A DNA stretch of 64,000 nt from Galactobacillus timonensis (GTDB taxonomy: Bacteria; Bacillota_I; Bacilli_A; Erysipelotrichales; Erysipelotrichaceae): positions 1,120,709 through 1,184,708 of the forward strand of contig NZ_LT964739.1 in the NCBI RefSeq assembly GCF_900240265.1, given 5' to 3'. Position numbers and translations under genes: made by a program. The notes beneath the pieces were generated by a model. That model searched no databases. It had not been told where the DNA came from and saw only the letters and a list, made by a program, of their open reading frames with translations. Shown here piece by piece: positions 52,491 to 61,053 of this stretch. Numbering within the stretch: the stretch's first letter is position 1; each line of letters starts with the position of its first letter.

Positions 52491-53741
52491 ATGGAATATG
52501 GACTGATCGGAAATCCGCTGGGCCATTCCATATCGCCGGCGATTCATGCCTGCTTTCATAACGGTATCGACTATCAGCTTCATCCGGTTGAAACGGAAGA
52601 AGCACTGAAGCAGTTTCTCGAAGAGAGAAACTTCAAGGCCGTAAACGTCACGATTCCCTGGAAACAGAAGGTGATCCCCTATCTCGATGAACTCGATCCC
52701 GCCGCAAGGGCGATCGGCGCAGTGAACTGTATCGTCAACGACCACGGCCGTCTTACCGGCCATAACACGGATGTGTCCGGTTTCAGGCAGATGATGGAAC
52801 GCAATCATGTATCGCTTTCCGGAAAGACCGCCGTACTTGGCACCGGAGGTGCCAGCCACGCGGTCTGCCAGGCTGTGGTGGATCTTGGCGGATCGGTTGT
52901 CCTTGTCAGCCGGCATCCGCGGGAAGGAAGTCGATTTTCGATGCTCAGCTATCCGGAACTGATGGCTTCTTCCTTCGATGTCCTCATCAATACGACGCCG
53001 GTCGGTATGAGTCCCGACTGTGACGCTGCTCCTGTAGAAATCGGGAAGCTCAGTTCGGTTCATACCGTGGCTGATATCATTGCCAATCCATTGCGTACAA
53101 AACTTCAGTTTGAGGCTCAGCTGGCCGGGAAGAAGGCGTACGGGGGACTGGAGATGCTCGTGCGTCAGGCGGCACGGGCACAGGAGCTGTTTTTTGGAAC
53201 AGCCGTTGATGAGAAAACTGTGATGAGCTGCCTCTGGCAGATGAAGATGATGCAGTCGAATGTTGTTCTCATCGGCATGCCTTCATCCGGCAAAACGGTT
53301 GTTGGACGGATGCTCGCGCAGCAGCTTGGCTGGGACTTTGTGGAGATGGATGCGGAACTTGTGAAGCGCTTCGGAACCAGCATCCGCAATGTGTTTGAAA
53401 CGAAAGGTGAGACATGGTTCCGTGACCAGGAAACGAAGCTGATTGAGGATCTTCGCTCGAAGAAGCGTACCGTAATTTCGACGGGCGGCGGCGTGATCAA
53501 GCGCGTAGAGAATATGCGGATGCTCGCAGAAAACGGAGTTGTCATCTGGCTGGACCGCAGTCCCATGCTTCTGCACGGGACAAGTGAGCGGCCCCTGAGT
53601 CCGGATGATGATGCGATCCGCAGGCTGTATGAGGAGCGTCTTCCGCTCTATCGGCTGTACAGTGATCGATGTGTAGAGAATAACGGGCAGCTGAATGAAA
53701 CTGTCCGTGCGATTGAAGAAATTGTAAGGGGAGAAAACTGA
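52491..53741 (+). CDS. aroEK: Fused shikimate dehydrogenase-shikimate kinase (AroE-AroK)
   Basis: A single 416-residue chain carrying two shikimate steps. AroE part (about 1-248): substrate motif NPLGHSISPAIH, catalytic Lys in NVTIPWKQKV, Asp in GHNTDVSGF, NADP loop LGTGGASHAV. AroK part (about 262-416): Walker A GMPSSGKTVVGR, shikimate-binding VEMDAELVKRFG, TGGGVIKR and the lid with SERPLSPDD. No stop or frameshift separates the domains, and both have full active sites. It is placed between aroC and aroF in the operon. The fusion would hold intermediates or balance enzyme amounts. Confidence 0.95.
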   Translation: MEYGLIGNPLGHSISPAIHACFHNGIDYQLHPVETEEALKQFLEERNFKAVNVTIPWKQKVIPYLDELDPAARAIGAVNCIVNDHGRLTGHNTDVSGFRQMMERNHVSLSGKTAVLGTGGASHAVCQAVVDLGGSVVLVSRHPREGSRFSMLSYPELMASSFDVLINTTPVGMSPDCDAAPVEIGKLSSVHTVADIIANPLRTKLQFEAQLAGKKAYGGLEMLVRQAARAQELFFGTAVDEKTVMSCLWQMKMMQSNVVLIGMPSSGKTVVGRMLAQQLGWDFVEMDAELVKRFGTSIRNVFETKGETWFRDQETKLIEDLRSKKRTVISTGGGVIKRVENMRMLAENGVVIWLDRSPMLLHGTSERPLSPDDDAIRRLYEERLPLYRLYSDRCVENNGQLNETVRAIEEIVRGEN

Positions 53742-53742
53742 A

Positions 53743-54759
53743 ATGATTATCACATTAAAGAAAGATGCACCGAAAGAGGAAGTCGATGCGCTGATTCAGC
53801 GGTTCAACGAAATGAACCTGCAGGTTCATATGATTTACGGAGACAGCTTCAATGTCTTCGGCCTTGTCGGTGATACGACGCGCCTGGATGAGCGCGATAT
53901 TCTCGCTAATGAGTGGGTTGAGAATGTGCAGCGTGTACAGGCTCCCTACAAGCTTGTCAATCGCATGTTCCATCCGCAGGATACGATCGTCGATGTCGGC
54001 GGAATCAAGATCGGTGCCGGGCAGAAGGTTGTTCTGATGGCCGGTCCGTGCGCCGTTGAAAGTGAAGAAGGCGTCTGCGAAATCGCGAGGGAAGTCAAGG
54101 CGGAAGGTGCCGAGATTCTGCGCGGTGGTGCGTATAAGCCGCGTACGTCGCCCTACAGCTTCCAGGGCCTTGGCTCCGAGGGAATCAAGGATCTTGTCGA
54201 GGCGCGCCGTGAGACGGGGATGCCCATCGTGACGGAGCTGATGAGTGCTGATCACCTCGATGAGTTTGTTGAAAATGTTGATCTGATTCAGATCGGTGCC
54301 CGCAACATGCAGAACTTTGATCTTCTTAAGGCCGTGGGCCGTACGAAGAAGCCGGTCCTTCTCAAGCGCGGCATGTCGGCGACAATCGAGGAGTGGATCA
54401 TGAGTGCGGAGTACATTATGTCGGAAGGCAATCCGAACGTCATCTTCTGTGAGCGCGGCATCCGCACCTTCGAGAAATATACGCGCAATACGATGGATCT
54501 GGCCGTGGTTCCGATCATCCATGAAAAGACGCATCTGCCGATTGTGATCGATCCTTCCCATGCGACGGGCGACTGGAAGCTGGTCAAGCCGGTATCGCTG
54601 GCGGCGATTGCGGCAGGTGCCGACGGTCTGATCATTGAGTGCCACAATCATCCGGAATGTGCGCTTTCCGACGGTATGCAGTCGCTGAAGCCGAATCATT
54701 TCGGCGATCTGGTGCGTGAAGGAAGAGCGGTAGCCCGCGCCATCGGAAGGGATCTGTGA
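53743..54759 (+). CDS. aroF: DAHP synthase, type I beta with ferredoxin-like N-domain
   Basis: Entry enzyme of the pathway, which condenses phosphoenolpyruvate and erythrose-4-phosphate. The 338-residue protein has an N-terminal ferredoxin-like regulatory domain (about 1-70, with VHMIYGDSFNVFGLVGD) and a TIM barrel. Barrel motifs are MAGPCAVESEEG (about 99-110), LRGGAYKPRTSPYSFQGLG (about 126-144), LKRGMSATIEEW and DPSHATGDW. The N-domain is the Thermotoga-like type that is feedback-sensitive to Tyr or Phe in studied cases. No fused chorismate mutase is present. Confidence 0.95.
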   Translation: MIITLKKDAPKEEVDALIQRFNEMNLQVHMIYGDSFNVFGLVGDTTRLDERDILANEWVENVQRVQAPYKLVNRMFHPQDTIVDVGGIKIGAGQKVVLMAGPCAVESEEGVCEIAREVKAEGAEILRGGAYKPRTSPYSFQGLGSEGIKDLVEARRETGMPIVTELMSADHLDEFVENVDLIQIGARNMQNFDLLKAVGRTKKPVLLKRGMSATIEEWIMSAEYIMSEGNPNVIFCERGIRTFEKYTRNTMDLAVVPIIHEKTHLPIVIDPSHATGDWKLVKPVSLAAIAAGADGLIIECHNHPECALSDGMQSLKPNHFGDLVREGRAVARAIGRDL

Positions 54760-54760
54760 G

Positions 54761-56026
54761 ATGGATGTAAAGGTGTCGGGACGTCCCCGTGCCCGGGCCA
54801 TCGTTACTGTCCCTGCCAGCAAGTCAATCTCACACCGTGCCTTGATTGCGGCGTCACTTGCCGAAGGAACTTCAACGATCCGGCGGCTGGTTGATAATGC
54901 GGATACGCAGGCAACGATCCGGTGTCTGCGCCATCTGGGAGCGGATGTTGAAAACGCCGGTGACACGATCCTCGTTTATGGGAAGGGAATCAGCTATGAT
55001 GGCGAAGTTCTTGACTGCTCAGAGTCGGGATCGACGCTTCGCTTTCTGATTCCGATTGCGGTGGTGCAGCAGCGTCCGGTTGTCTTTACGGGACATGGCC
55101 GGCTGATGCACAGGCCGCTTGATGTATATGCGGATCTCTTTGCAAGGGAGAATCTTCCGTTTGCCCAGGCTGGTGAATATCTGCGGGTGCAGGGGCCGCT
55201 TTCTGCTGGAACCTTTGATATTGATGGCTCCATCAGTTCGCAGTTTATTACGGGGCTGCTGTTTGCGCTGCCGTTACTGTCAGGTGATTCTTTGATCCGG
55301 ATCCGCCCTCCGTATGAGTCACGCTCCTATGTGGGACTGACGGAGCAGGTCCTTGTCAGATCCGGCCTGGAGATTCAGGATGATGGACTCACGATTTTCA
55401 TCAAAGGCAGTCAGCACTACCAGCCGATCAACGTGAGCGTGGAAGGCGATGCGTCGCAGGCCGCCTTTTTCGGTGTCCTTGCCGGCATCACGGATACTTC
55501 CATCACGCTGCAGGGCCTGAACCCTGCAAGCAGACAGGGAGACATGGCATTTGTGTCAGCCCTGGAGCGTGCCGGTGTCATTGTCGAAACGAGTGCTTCA
55601 GGTGATGGCTTTGGCATTTCGGGTGCAGGAAAATTGCATTCCGGAACGATCGATCTTGCGGACTGTCCGGACCTTGGGCCGGTGCTGTTTGCGCTGGCGT
55701 CGCAGTGTGAAGGAACGACGGTATTTACCAATGCCGGAAGGCTGCGCGTTAAGGAAAGCGATCGCATTGCGTGCATGGAAGAAGAAATGGGTAAGATGGG
55801 CTGCGATATTTCATCGACCCGGGATACCGTAACGGTACGCGGCAGGACGGCGGTCCGTGGTAATGTGGAAGTAGACGGGCATAATGATCATCGCATTGTG
55901 ATGGCGCTTGCGGTACTAGCCGGATGTGCGGATGGTCCTGTGACGATTCACGGGGCCGAAGCCATCAACAAGAGCTATCCCGGTTTCTTCGATGATCTGA
56001 GGCTGACAGGCATGGAGGTTCAATGA
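54761..56026 (+). CDS. aroA: EPSP synthase AroA
   Basis: 3-Phosphoshikimate 1-carboxyvinyltransferase, 421 residues. The conserved start region is PASKSISHRALIAASLAEGT (about 17-36), with CSESGSTLRFLIPIA near 85-99, and RVKESDRIACMEEEMGKMG and DGHNDHRIVMALAVL in the C-terminal half. The Pro/Gly positions that set glyphosate sensitivity are not judged here. The start is 2 bases after the aroF stop, and the end overlaps the tyrA-aroQ start as ATGA, so translation is coupled. Confidence 0.95.
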   Translation: MDVKVSGRPRARAIVTVPASKSISHRALIAASLAEGTSTIRRLVDNADTQATIRCLRHLGADVENAGDTILVYGKGISYDGEVLDCSESGSTLRFLIPIAVVQQRPVVFTGHGRLMHRPLDVYADLFARENLPFAQAGEYLRVQGPLSAGTFDIDGSISSQFITGLLFALPLLSGDSLIRIRPPYESRSYVGLTEQVLVRSGLEIQDDGLTIFIKGSQHYQPINVSVEGDASQAAFFGVLAGITDTSITLQGLNPASRQGDMAFVSALERAGVIVETSASGDGFGISGAGKLHSGTIDLADCPDLGPVLFALASQCEGTTVFTNAGRLRVKESDRIACMEEEMGKMGCDISSTRDTVTVRGRTAVRGNVEVDGHNDHRIVMALAVLAGCADGPVTIHGAEAINKSYPGFFDDLRLTGMEVQ

Positions 56027-57351
56027 TGCTGGATACGGACACAAGGATTGCGGTCGTTGGTCTTGGTGTACTTGGCGGCAGCTATGTGCAGGCGCTGCAC
56101 TCTGCGGGCTTTTACCATGTGATCGGCATTGATATTGATGCGTCGACGATCGAAAAGGCGAAGGAGCGCCACTGGATTGAAGAGGGCGGGAATGATCCTT
56201 CGCTTGTAAAGGATGCGGACCTGGTGATCTTTGCGCTGTATCCTCATACACTGATCCACTGGCTTGAGGAGAATGGGCACTGGATTCATTGCGGGGCACT
56301 GGTCAGCGATGTGACCGGTGTGAAGCGGCAGATCATTGCGCAGGTCAATGCCCTTCTTCCGGACGGTGTGGAGTTTATCGCCTGCCATCCGATGGCGGGA
56401 CGTGAGAGCCGCGGCATTGATTATGCGGACGCATCGCGCTTTGAAGGAGCCAATTTCATCATTGTGCCGACGGCTGAGAATACAAGAGCAGCCATTGATA
56501 CGGCGCATTCGCTGGCCGAAGCACTCGGCTTTACGCGCATCAGCGTACTGTCTCCGGAAGATCATGACCGGATGGTCGGCTTTCTGTCGCAGCTTACGCA
56601 TGTGATTGCGATTTCGCTGATGAATGCAAGCGACAATACGCACCTTGCGCAGTATACGGGTGACTCGTTCCGCGATCTGACGCGGATTGCGAATATCAAT
56701 GAGGATCTTTGGCCGGAGCTCTTCGTCATGAACAAGGACAATCTTCTGCGGGAGATTGATGAGTTCGATGCGGAAATGAAGCGGTTCCGCAGCCTTCTGA
56801 AACAGGATGACTATGCGGGCATGAAGGAAAAGATGCGGACGGCGACAGAGCGTCGGCGGCTGTTTGACAAGCCGAAGAAGGAAGTGAAGGCGGCAGATAT
56901 GAAGCGGATTATGTTCATTAACGGGGCAAATCTCAACCTGCTCGGCATCCGTGAGAAAAACCTGTATGGAAGCGAGTCCTATGAGGATCTGATTCATCTG
57001 ATTGAGACGGAAGCGAAAAAGCGGCAGGTGGCGGCGGATTGCCGGCAGTCGAATCATGAAGGGGATCTGGTGGACTGGATTCAGGAAGCCTATTTCAAGC
57101 ACTATGACGGGGTTGTGATCAATCCCGGTGCCTATACGCATACCAGCCTGGCTTTGGGGGATGCAGTTCATGGGGTCGCGCCGCTGCCTGTCGTAGAGGT
57201 GCATATTACGGATATTGATGAGCGTGAAGCGTATCGTCACATTTCCTATGAGGCGCCCTACTGTCTGGCACAGATCAAGGGCCATGGCTTTGCGGGCTAT
57301 ATTGAGGCGATGGATCTGATCCTGAAGCAGCCTGAAAAAGCGGGAGAGTAA
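56023..57351 (+). CDS. tyrA-aroQ: Fused prephenate dehydrogenase-type II dehydroquinase (TyrA-AroQ)
   Basis: One 442-residue chain. TyrA part (about 1-285): NAD loop VVGLGVLGGSY, then CHPMAGRESRGIDYA and FLSQLTHVIAISL. AroQ part (about 292-442): NGANLNLLGIREKNLYG, CRQSNHEGDLVDWIQ, VINPGAYTHTSLALGDA and VEVHITDIDEREAYRHIS, all type II 3-dehydroquinate dehydratase motifs. A Lys-rich linker (KPKKEVKAAD) joins them. Dehydroquinase is step 3 of the shikimate pathway while TyrA is post-chorismate, so the fusion joins early and late steps. Both active sites look intact. It is the last aro gene. Confidence 0.94.
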   Translation: MMLDTDTRIAVVGLGVLGGSYVQALHSAGFYHVIGIDIDASTIEKAKERHWIEEGGNDPSLVKDADLVIFALYPHTLIHWLEENGHWIHCGALVSDVTGVKRQIIAQVNALLPDGVEFIACHPMAGRESRGIDYADASRFEGANFIIVPTAENTRAAIDTAHSLAEALGFTRISVLSPEDHDRMVGFLSQLTHVIAISLMNASDNTHLAQYTGDSFRDLTRIANINEDLWPELFVMNKDNLLREIDEFDAEMKRFRSLLKQDDYAGMKEKMRTATERRRLFDKPKKEVKAADMKRIMFINGANLNLLGIREKNLYGSESYEDLIHLIETEAKKRQVAADCRQSNHEGDLVDWIQEAYFKHYDGVVINPGAYTHTSLALGDAVHGVAPLPVVEVHITDIDEREAYRHISYEAPYCLAQIKGHGFAGYIEAMDLILKQPEKAGE

Positions 57352-57386
57352 AAAAACAGGCGGCGGCATGTTACAATACTCGCGCT

Positions 57387-57776
57387 ATGAAAAAGAAAGA
57401 AATATGGATTCTGGTCCTTGTGGCGGTTGGTGCGCTGGTTGGTCTGCTGGTGCTGAATCATGTGAATACGCTGTATACCGGTTCTTCGACCAGCGGCGAT
57501 TTCAAGTCGGAAAGCGGTGTGACGGTGGCTGTTCAGCATGCCAGTGACATTGTGCTGGAGTTCGATCCGGCGGTTGATGCGATCTATACGGTGGATGGTG
57601 ATTATGGCGGACTGCAGATCGAGGTGAAGGACAACCAGTGGCGGGTCATCAATGAAAAGTGCCCGAACCACATCTGCGCTTCGATGGGCTGGGCAAACAA
57701 GGACAGCCTGATTCCGATCACGTGTCTGCCGAACAATATTATGATTTTTGTGGAGTCATCGAACGATGCGAATTGA
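57387..57776 (+). CDS. NusG domain II-containing membrane-anchored protein
   Basis: Protein of 129 residues with one N-terminal membrane segment (IWILVLVAVGALVGLLVL, about 5-22) and an extracytoplasmic NusG-II-like beta domain. The domain ends in CPNHICASMGWANKDSLIPI, then CLPNNIMI, with three Cys and a His. It overlaps the Gx-type permease gene by 11 bp. NusG-II and Gx proteins often occur as a pair in Bacillota, including, as I recall, flavin-based electron-transfer loci. The function here is inferred at most. Confidence 0.82.
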   Translation: MKKKEIWILVLVAVGALVGLLVLNHVNTLYTGSSTSGDFKSESGVTVAVQHASDIVLEFDPAVDAIYTVDGDYGGLQIEVKDNQWRVINEKCPNHICASMGWANKDSLIPITCLPNNIMIFVESSNDAN

Positions 57777-58287
57777 ACGGACGCGGCGGTTTACGTATCT
57801 TGCGATGCTGTCGGCGATGGCGATTACGCTGAATCTTCTGGAGACAGCGATTCTGCCGCCGGTTTTCGGCTTTTTCAGAGTCGGCCTCGCCAATATCATT
57901 GCGCTGGTAACGATCCGGATCCTTGGCGTAAAGGATATGATCATTGTCAATGTGATGCGGGTCGTGATCGGTTCGCTGCTGAGCGGAACATTCCTTGGCA
58001 GTATGTTCTGGATCAGCTGCGGGGGAATTGTTCTTTCTTCGCTGGTTCTGATTCTGCTGGACCATCTGCATTCGTCGCTGCTGTTTACTTCGGTGTTCAG
58101 CTCGATTGCGCATTCGGTGGGGCAGACACTGGTGGTGATGGTGTTTTATATGCAGCCGGGGATTCTGGCGATTCTGCCGTACTTCCTGCTGATTTCCATT
58201 CCGACGGGATTGTTGACAGGAACGATTGCGAAGCTGGTGCTGAAAAGGATCAAGCCGCTGCGCAAAGATGCCTGGAAAGAAGAATGA
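57766..58287 (+). CDS. Gx transporter-family membrane protein (Hpre_diP_synt_I)
   Basis: Membrane protein of 173 residues with about five hydrophobic segments, matching the Gx/heptaprenyl-diphosphate-synthase component I family: LLETAILPPVFGFFRVGLAN (about 23-42) and HSVGQTLVVMVFYMQPGI (about 113-130). It looks like an ECF-type substrate-binding permease fold. Partner genes (polyprenyl synthetase or ApbE-type flavin transferase) are not adjacent. Start at ATG 57766. The upstream TTG/GTG codons are in frame, but the neighbour's overlap favours the ATG. Confidence 0.82.
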   Translation: MRIERTRRFTYLAMLSAMAITLNLLETAILPPVFGFFRVGLANIIALVTIRILGVKDMIIVNVMRVVIGSLLSGTFLGSMFWISCGGIVLSSLVLILLDHLHSSLLFTSVFSSIAHSVGQTLVVMVFYMQPGILAILPYFLLISIPTGLLTGTIAKLVLKRIKPLRKDAWKEE

Positions 58288-58295
58288 TGGTAAGA

Positions 58296-58320
58296 AACAG
58301 CCTTTCGGGGCTGTTTTTTT
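58296..58320 (+). terminator. Intrinsic terminator after the Gx-type gene
   Basis: AACAGCC-TTTCGG-GGCTGTT followed by TTTTT, between convergent genes. Confidence 0.9.
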
Positions 58321-58326
58321 GCGGCG

Positions 58327-58737
58327 TTATTTCTCCGCCAGGAACTTTGCGGCCTGTACAAGCAGATCACGGTCATTGGGGTAGGTGATCATGGCCATGG
58401 CTTCGTCGTAGGTGAACCAGTCCATGCCCTGCAGTTCCTCTTTCTGTGCCTTTTCCTTTCCGCTTTCATATGCGGCAAGAAAGTAGACAACATCCTTCGA
58501 GACACCCGAGGAAGGAGAATAGCTGAGCGTATGGCGGAAGCCGTCGAGGAAGGTGACCTTGAGGCCGGTCTCCTCCTTGATTTCACGCTTCGCTGTTTCA
58601 TGCTCCGTCTCATTTTCTTCGACATGACCTTTCGGGAAGCACCAGTGGCCCTGCACCTGATGGATCAGCAGATACTGTACTGTTTCATTGTTGCGGCGGA
58701 TAATGACGGCGCCGCAGGATTTTTCTTTCTTTGTCAT
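58327..58737 (-). CDS. NUDIX hydrolase
   Basis: Nucleoside-diphosphate-X pyrophosphohydrolase of 136 residues. The NUDIX box runs from GHVEENETEHETAKREIKEE through TGL (about 36-58), with the metal-binding R-E-x-x-E-E present. The N-terminal CGAVIIRRNN is typical of dinucleoside-polyphosphate hydrolases (MutT/Ap4A-like). Its ATG overlaps the stop of the GH32 gene (ATGA), so it is translated as the second gene of that operon. The substrate is unknown. Confidence 0.9.
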   Translation of the reverse strand: MTKKEKSCGAVIIRRNNETVQYLLIHQVQGHWCFPKGHVEENETEHETAKREIKEETGLKVTFLDGFRHTLSYSPSSGVSKDVVYFLAAYESGKEKAQKEELQGMDWFTYDEAMAMITYPNDRDLLVQAAKFLAEK

Positions 58738-60215
58738 ATGGTCATCGTATCCTTTGTTGCGCGCTTCAGTGTCCACATGCGCAGAAAGACGTCGCCGTGG
58801 ATCTGGAAGCTGTTTTCGTTTTCATCTGGAAAGACGCGGCTGGTAAAGACGGCGTCTCCATCATTGACGAAGATTTCGACGCTGCTGTGATCGATGAAGA
58901 TGCGCAGATGCGTCAGACCGTTCGGCAGGCTGCGGGTACGTGCTTCACCCTGATCTTCGTTGAAGCGGCGATCCATGTGGGAGCGATCGACGGTGATCTG
59001 GCACTTTGCCTGGTTGAAACTGATCTTGAGGCCGTCTTCCCCGTTTTCTTTGGCGAATAATATCAGATCTACATCCCCAGGCCGGCAGTAGAATTCCATC
59101 TCACAGCTTTGCGGCAGCGGACACAGTTCACCACGATCTGCTTTGGTGACGTCGAGCTCCTGATCGCGCAGCTCCTTTAACTGCGGAAGCGGCTGCTGAA
59201 CCAGACGGCGTCCGCGGATGCGGAGTTCGCGCGGCAGAGTGAGGCATCCGGACCAGTTTTCTTCATCGGTCGGATAGCTGCTGTCAGGAAGTCCCATCCA
59301 GGCAATCAGAATGCCCTTGGACTCATCCTGCACATTATTGGCAAAGGCGGCGGCGTAGGAATCAAAGCCGAAGTCCAGGACATGGAACTGGGTCTTTGGT
59401 GTAAAGGTCAATGTGTCCCAGCTCATATCGCCGATGATATAGCCGTTGTGGTTGGTGGAGCTGCCGCGGCCCGCAATTCTGAGATGCTGGGGGCAGAAGA
59501 GGAGGATGTCCTTTCCGCCGATCTTTTCGATGGTGGGGCACTCCCACATGTCGCCGAAGGATTCGAAGCCGGGCACTTTCAGTTCGCCGGCGAAGTTCCA
59601 GCCATGAAGCAGATCGTCGCTTTTATAGACGAGGACGCAGCCGGTCAGATTCTTTTTCCTTTGGGCGCCGAGAAGGATGTAATAGGCGTTCTGCTCAGGA
59701 TTATAGAGAATTTTCGGATCCCGCTGATGTTCCGTGTAATCCGGATGGGCGCCGAACAGTGGGAGGGGATACTTTTCGGTCCAGCCATCGTCACGCAGAC
59801 GGGCAAGGCAGGTGTACGGGTGGCGGACCCAGTTTTCGTCGCGGCTGTTGCCCGTATAGTAGAGATAGAGCGAGTCGCCGATCGGCATCGCGGAACCGGA
59901 GTAGACGCCTTTATTGTCATATTCCCGATCCGGCATCAGGCAGACGCCGAGGTTCTTCCATGTCACAAGGTCATCGGATACGACATGGTACCAGTACTTG
60001 AGGCCGTGGACAGCTCCCCAGGGGAACCATTGGTAGAACAGGTGCCACTGGTTGTTGTGCCACACAAAGCCGTTCGGGTCATTCATCAGGCCCGTGATGG
60101 ATTGGACGTGATAGGTTTGCCGATAGTTGGAGCGGCTGGTTTCCTGGTGCAGGGTCCAAAGCTCCTGCGGATCCTTGAGCGGGCGGTATCGTTCTTCGCG
60201 TGTCCAGTTTTTCAT
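58734..60215 (-). CDS. Glycoside hydrolase family 32 (sucrose-6-phosphate hydrolase/beta-fructosidase)
   Basis: Splits sucrose-6-phosphate or fructosyl sugars. The 493-residue cytosolic protein has a five-blade propeller with the nucleophile Asp in GLMNDPNGFVWHN (about 42-54), the transition-state Asp in HQRDPKIL (about 164-171) and the acid/base Glu in MWECPTIEKIGGKD (about 217-230). A C-terminal beta-sandwich contains FIDHSSVEIFVNDGD. No signal peptide. It is the first gene of an operon with the NUDIX gene. A sucrose PTS is not adjacent, so the supply route is unknown. Confidence 0.94.
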   Translation of the reverse strand: MKNWTREERYRPLKDPQELWTLHQETSRSNYRQTYHVQSITGLMNDPNGFVWHNNQWHLFYQWFPWGAVHGLKYWYHVVSDDLVTWKNLGVCLMPDREYDNKGVYSGSAMPIGDSLYLYYTGNSRDENWVRHPYTCLARLRDDGWTEKYPLPLFGAHPDYTEHQRDPKILYNPEQNAYYILLGAQRKKNLTGCVLVYKSDDLLHGWNFAGELKVPGFESFGDMWECPTIEKIGGKDILLFCPQHLRIAGRGSSTNHNGYIIGDMSWDTLTFTPKTQFHVLDFGFDSYAAAFANNVQDESKGILIAWMGLPDSSYPTDEENWSGCLTLPRELRIRGRRLVQQPLPQLKELRDQELDVTKADRGELCPLPQSCEMEFYCRPGDVDLILFAKENGEDGLKISFNQAKCQITVDRSHMDRRFNEDQGEARTRSLPNGLTHLRIFIDHSSVEIFVNDGDAVFTSRVFPDENENSFQIHGDVFLRMWTLKRATKDTMTI

Positions 60216-60342
60216 AAATGTTCCTCTTCGCTGATAGTATACTTTCGCCGGTCTGAATTTTGGGGGTTTGTCGAGAATTCTGTTTCATTTGGCTGTTGCC
60301 CTGTTTTTTTGTTTGTGCTAGTATAGCTAAGCAATCCTCGAT

Positions 60343-60419
60343 GGCGAGTTGGTGAAGTGGCTTAACACACCGCCCTTTCACGGCGGCATTCACGGGTCCG
60401 AATCCCGTACTCGTCACCA
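60343..60419 (+). tRNA. tRNA-Glu (anticodon TTC)
   Basis: Acceptor GGCGAGT/ACTCGTC (one G-T wobble). Anticodon stem CCGCC/GGCGG with loop CTTTCAC (anticodon TTC). T-arm CGGGTCCGAATCCCG. CCA is encoded. It lies 2 bases before the tRNA-Trp gene. Confidence 0.95.
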
Positions 60420-60421
60420 TT

Positions 60422-60495
60422 AGGGGTGTCGTACAATGGTAGTACAACGGTCTCCAAAACCGTTGATGGGAGTTCGATTCTCTCCACCCCTGCCA
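60422..60495 (+). tRNA. tRNA-Trp (anticodon CCA)
   Basis: Acceptor AGGGGTG/CACCCCT. Anticodon stem ACGGT/ACCGT with loop CTCCAAA (anticodon CCA). T-arm GGGAGTTCGATTCTCTCC. Discriminator G followed by encoded CCA. Co-transcribed with tRNA-Glu. The IS110-type element begins within about 100 bp downstream. Confidence 0.95.
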
Positions 60496-61053
60496 TTGAT
60501 TTATAACAAGGCCATTATGCAGAAATGCATCTGCGTAATGGCCTCCCTATTGTGTCAAGAAATTTTTGGCTTGAAATAAAGCTTTTTTGAATGTACCTCG
60601 AAGTACTTGCCGCGGTTATGGAGTAATCATTTCCTGCATTGGATGCGAAATCATAGAAAAGTGTGTACGACGAAAACAAGAACGTCTGACTTTTTCAATA
60701 AACAGCACTTGTTCTCCCATCACTTCTATGGCGGCGAACCTCCCGTGTCTACCAGGATCACTGCGTACTGCACAGGTCCCAACTTCCTTCGTTCCGCTTG
60801 TCCATAACCTGGGCGTCGGCTAAGCTTTTTTACGGGATTAAATCCCAAGGTCAATATATCTGCCAACTGCTGGCTTGTACTTTGTCTTTTGAATCTGCTG
60901 ACTTACCACGACAGCGCTGCTTGCGCAGCGGACGTTAGCCTGTCATGGCTTGCCGGTAATGCTGAACTGCCTTATCATCCGTCGATCACAAGGCAGATCT
61001 CAATGTCTGAGCTTCAGGCACTCAGATCTGCCTGTGACATATTTCTTTGATTC
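60496..61053. other. Non-coding stretch with possible IS110 end and guide RNA region
   Basis: No gene is supported in these roughly 560 bases. Just after tRNA-Trp, GGCCATTA and TAATGGCC (about 60511-60543) form a strong stem without a T-run. GTACCTCGAAGTAC at 60593-60606 mirrors GTACCCGAGGTAC at 62439-62451 and may mark the IS110 ends. A stem, AGGCAGATCTCA near 60991 with an ACTCAGATCTGCCT arm near 61019, follows the transposase stop. IS110-family elements express a bridge RNA from a non-coding end, and this region is long enough to hold one. Confidence 0.45.

Noticed and set aside
53755-54966. 403-codon minus-strand frame across aroF and aroA
   Set aside because: It spans two well-supported genes in antisense and has no recognisable motifs.
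56020-57369. 449-codon minus-strand frame opposite tyrA-aroQ
   Set aside because: It covers exactly the fused gene in antisense. It is rich in Arg, His and Ile and has no ribosome site.
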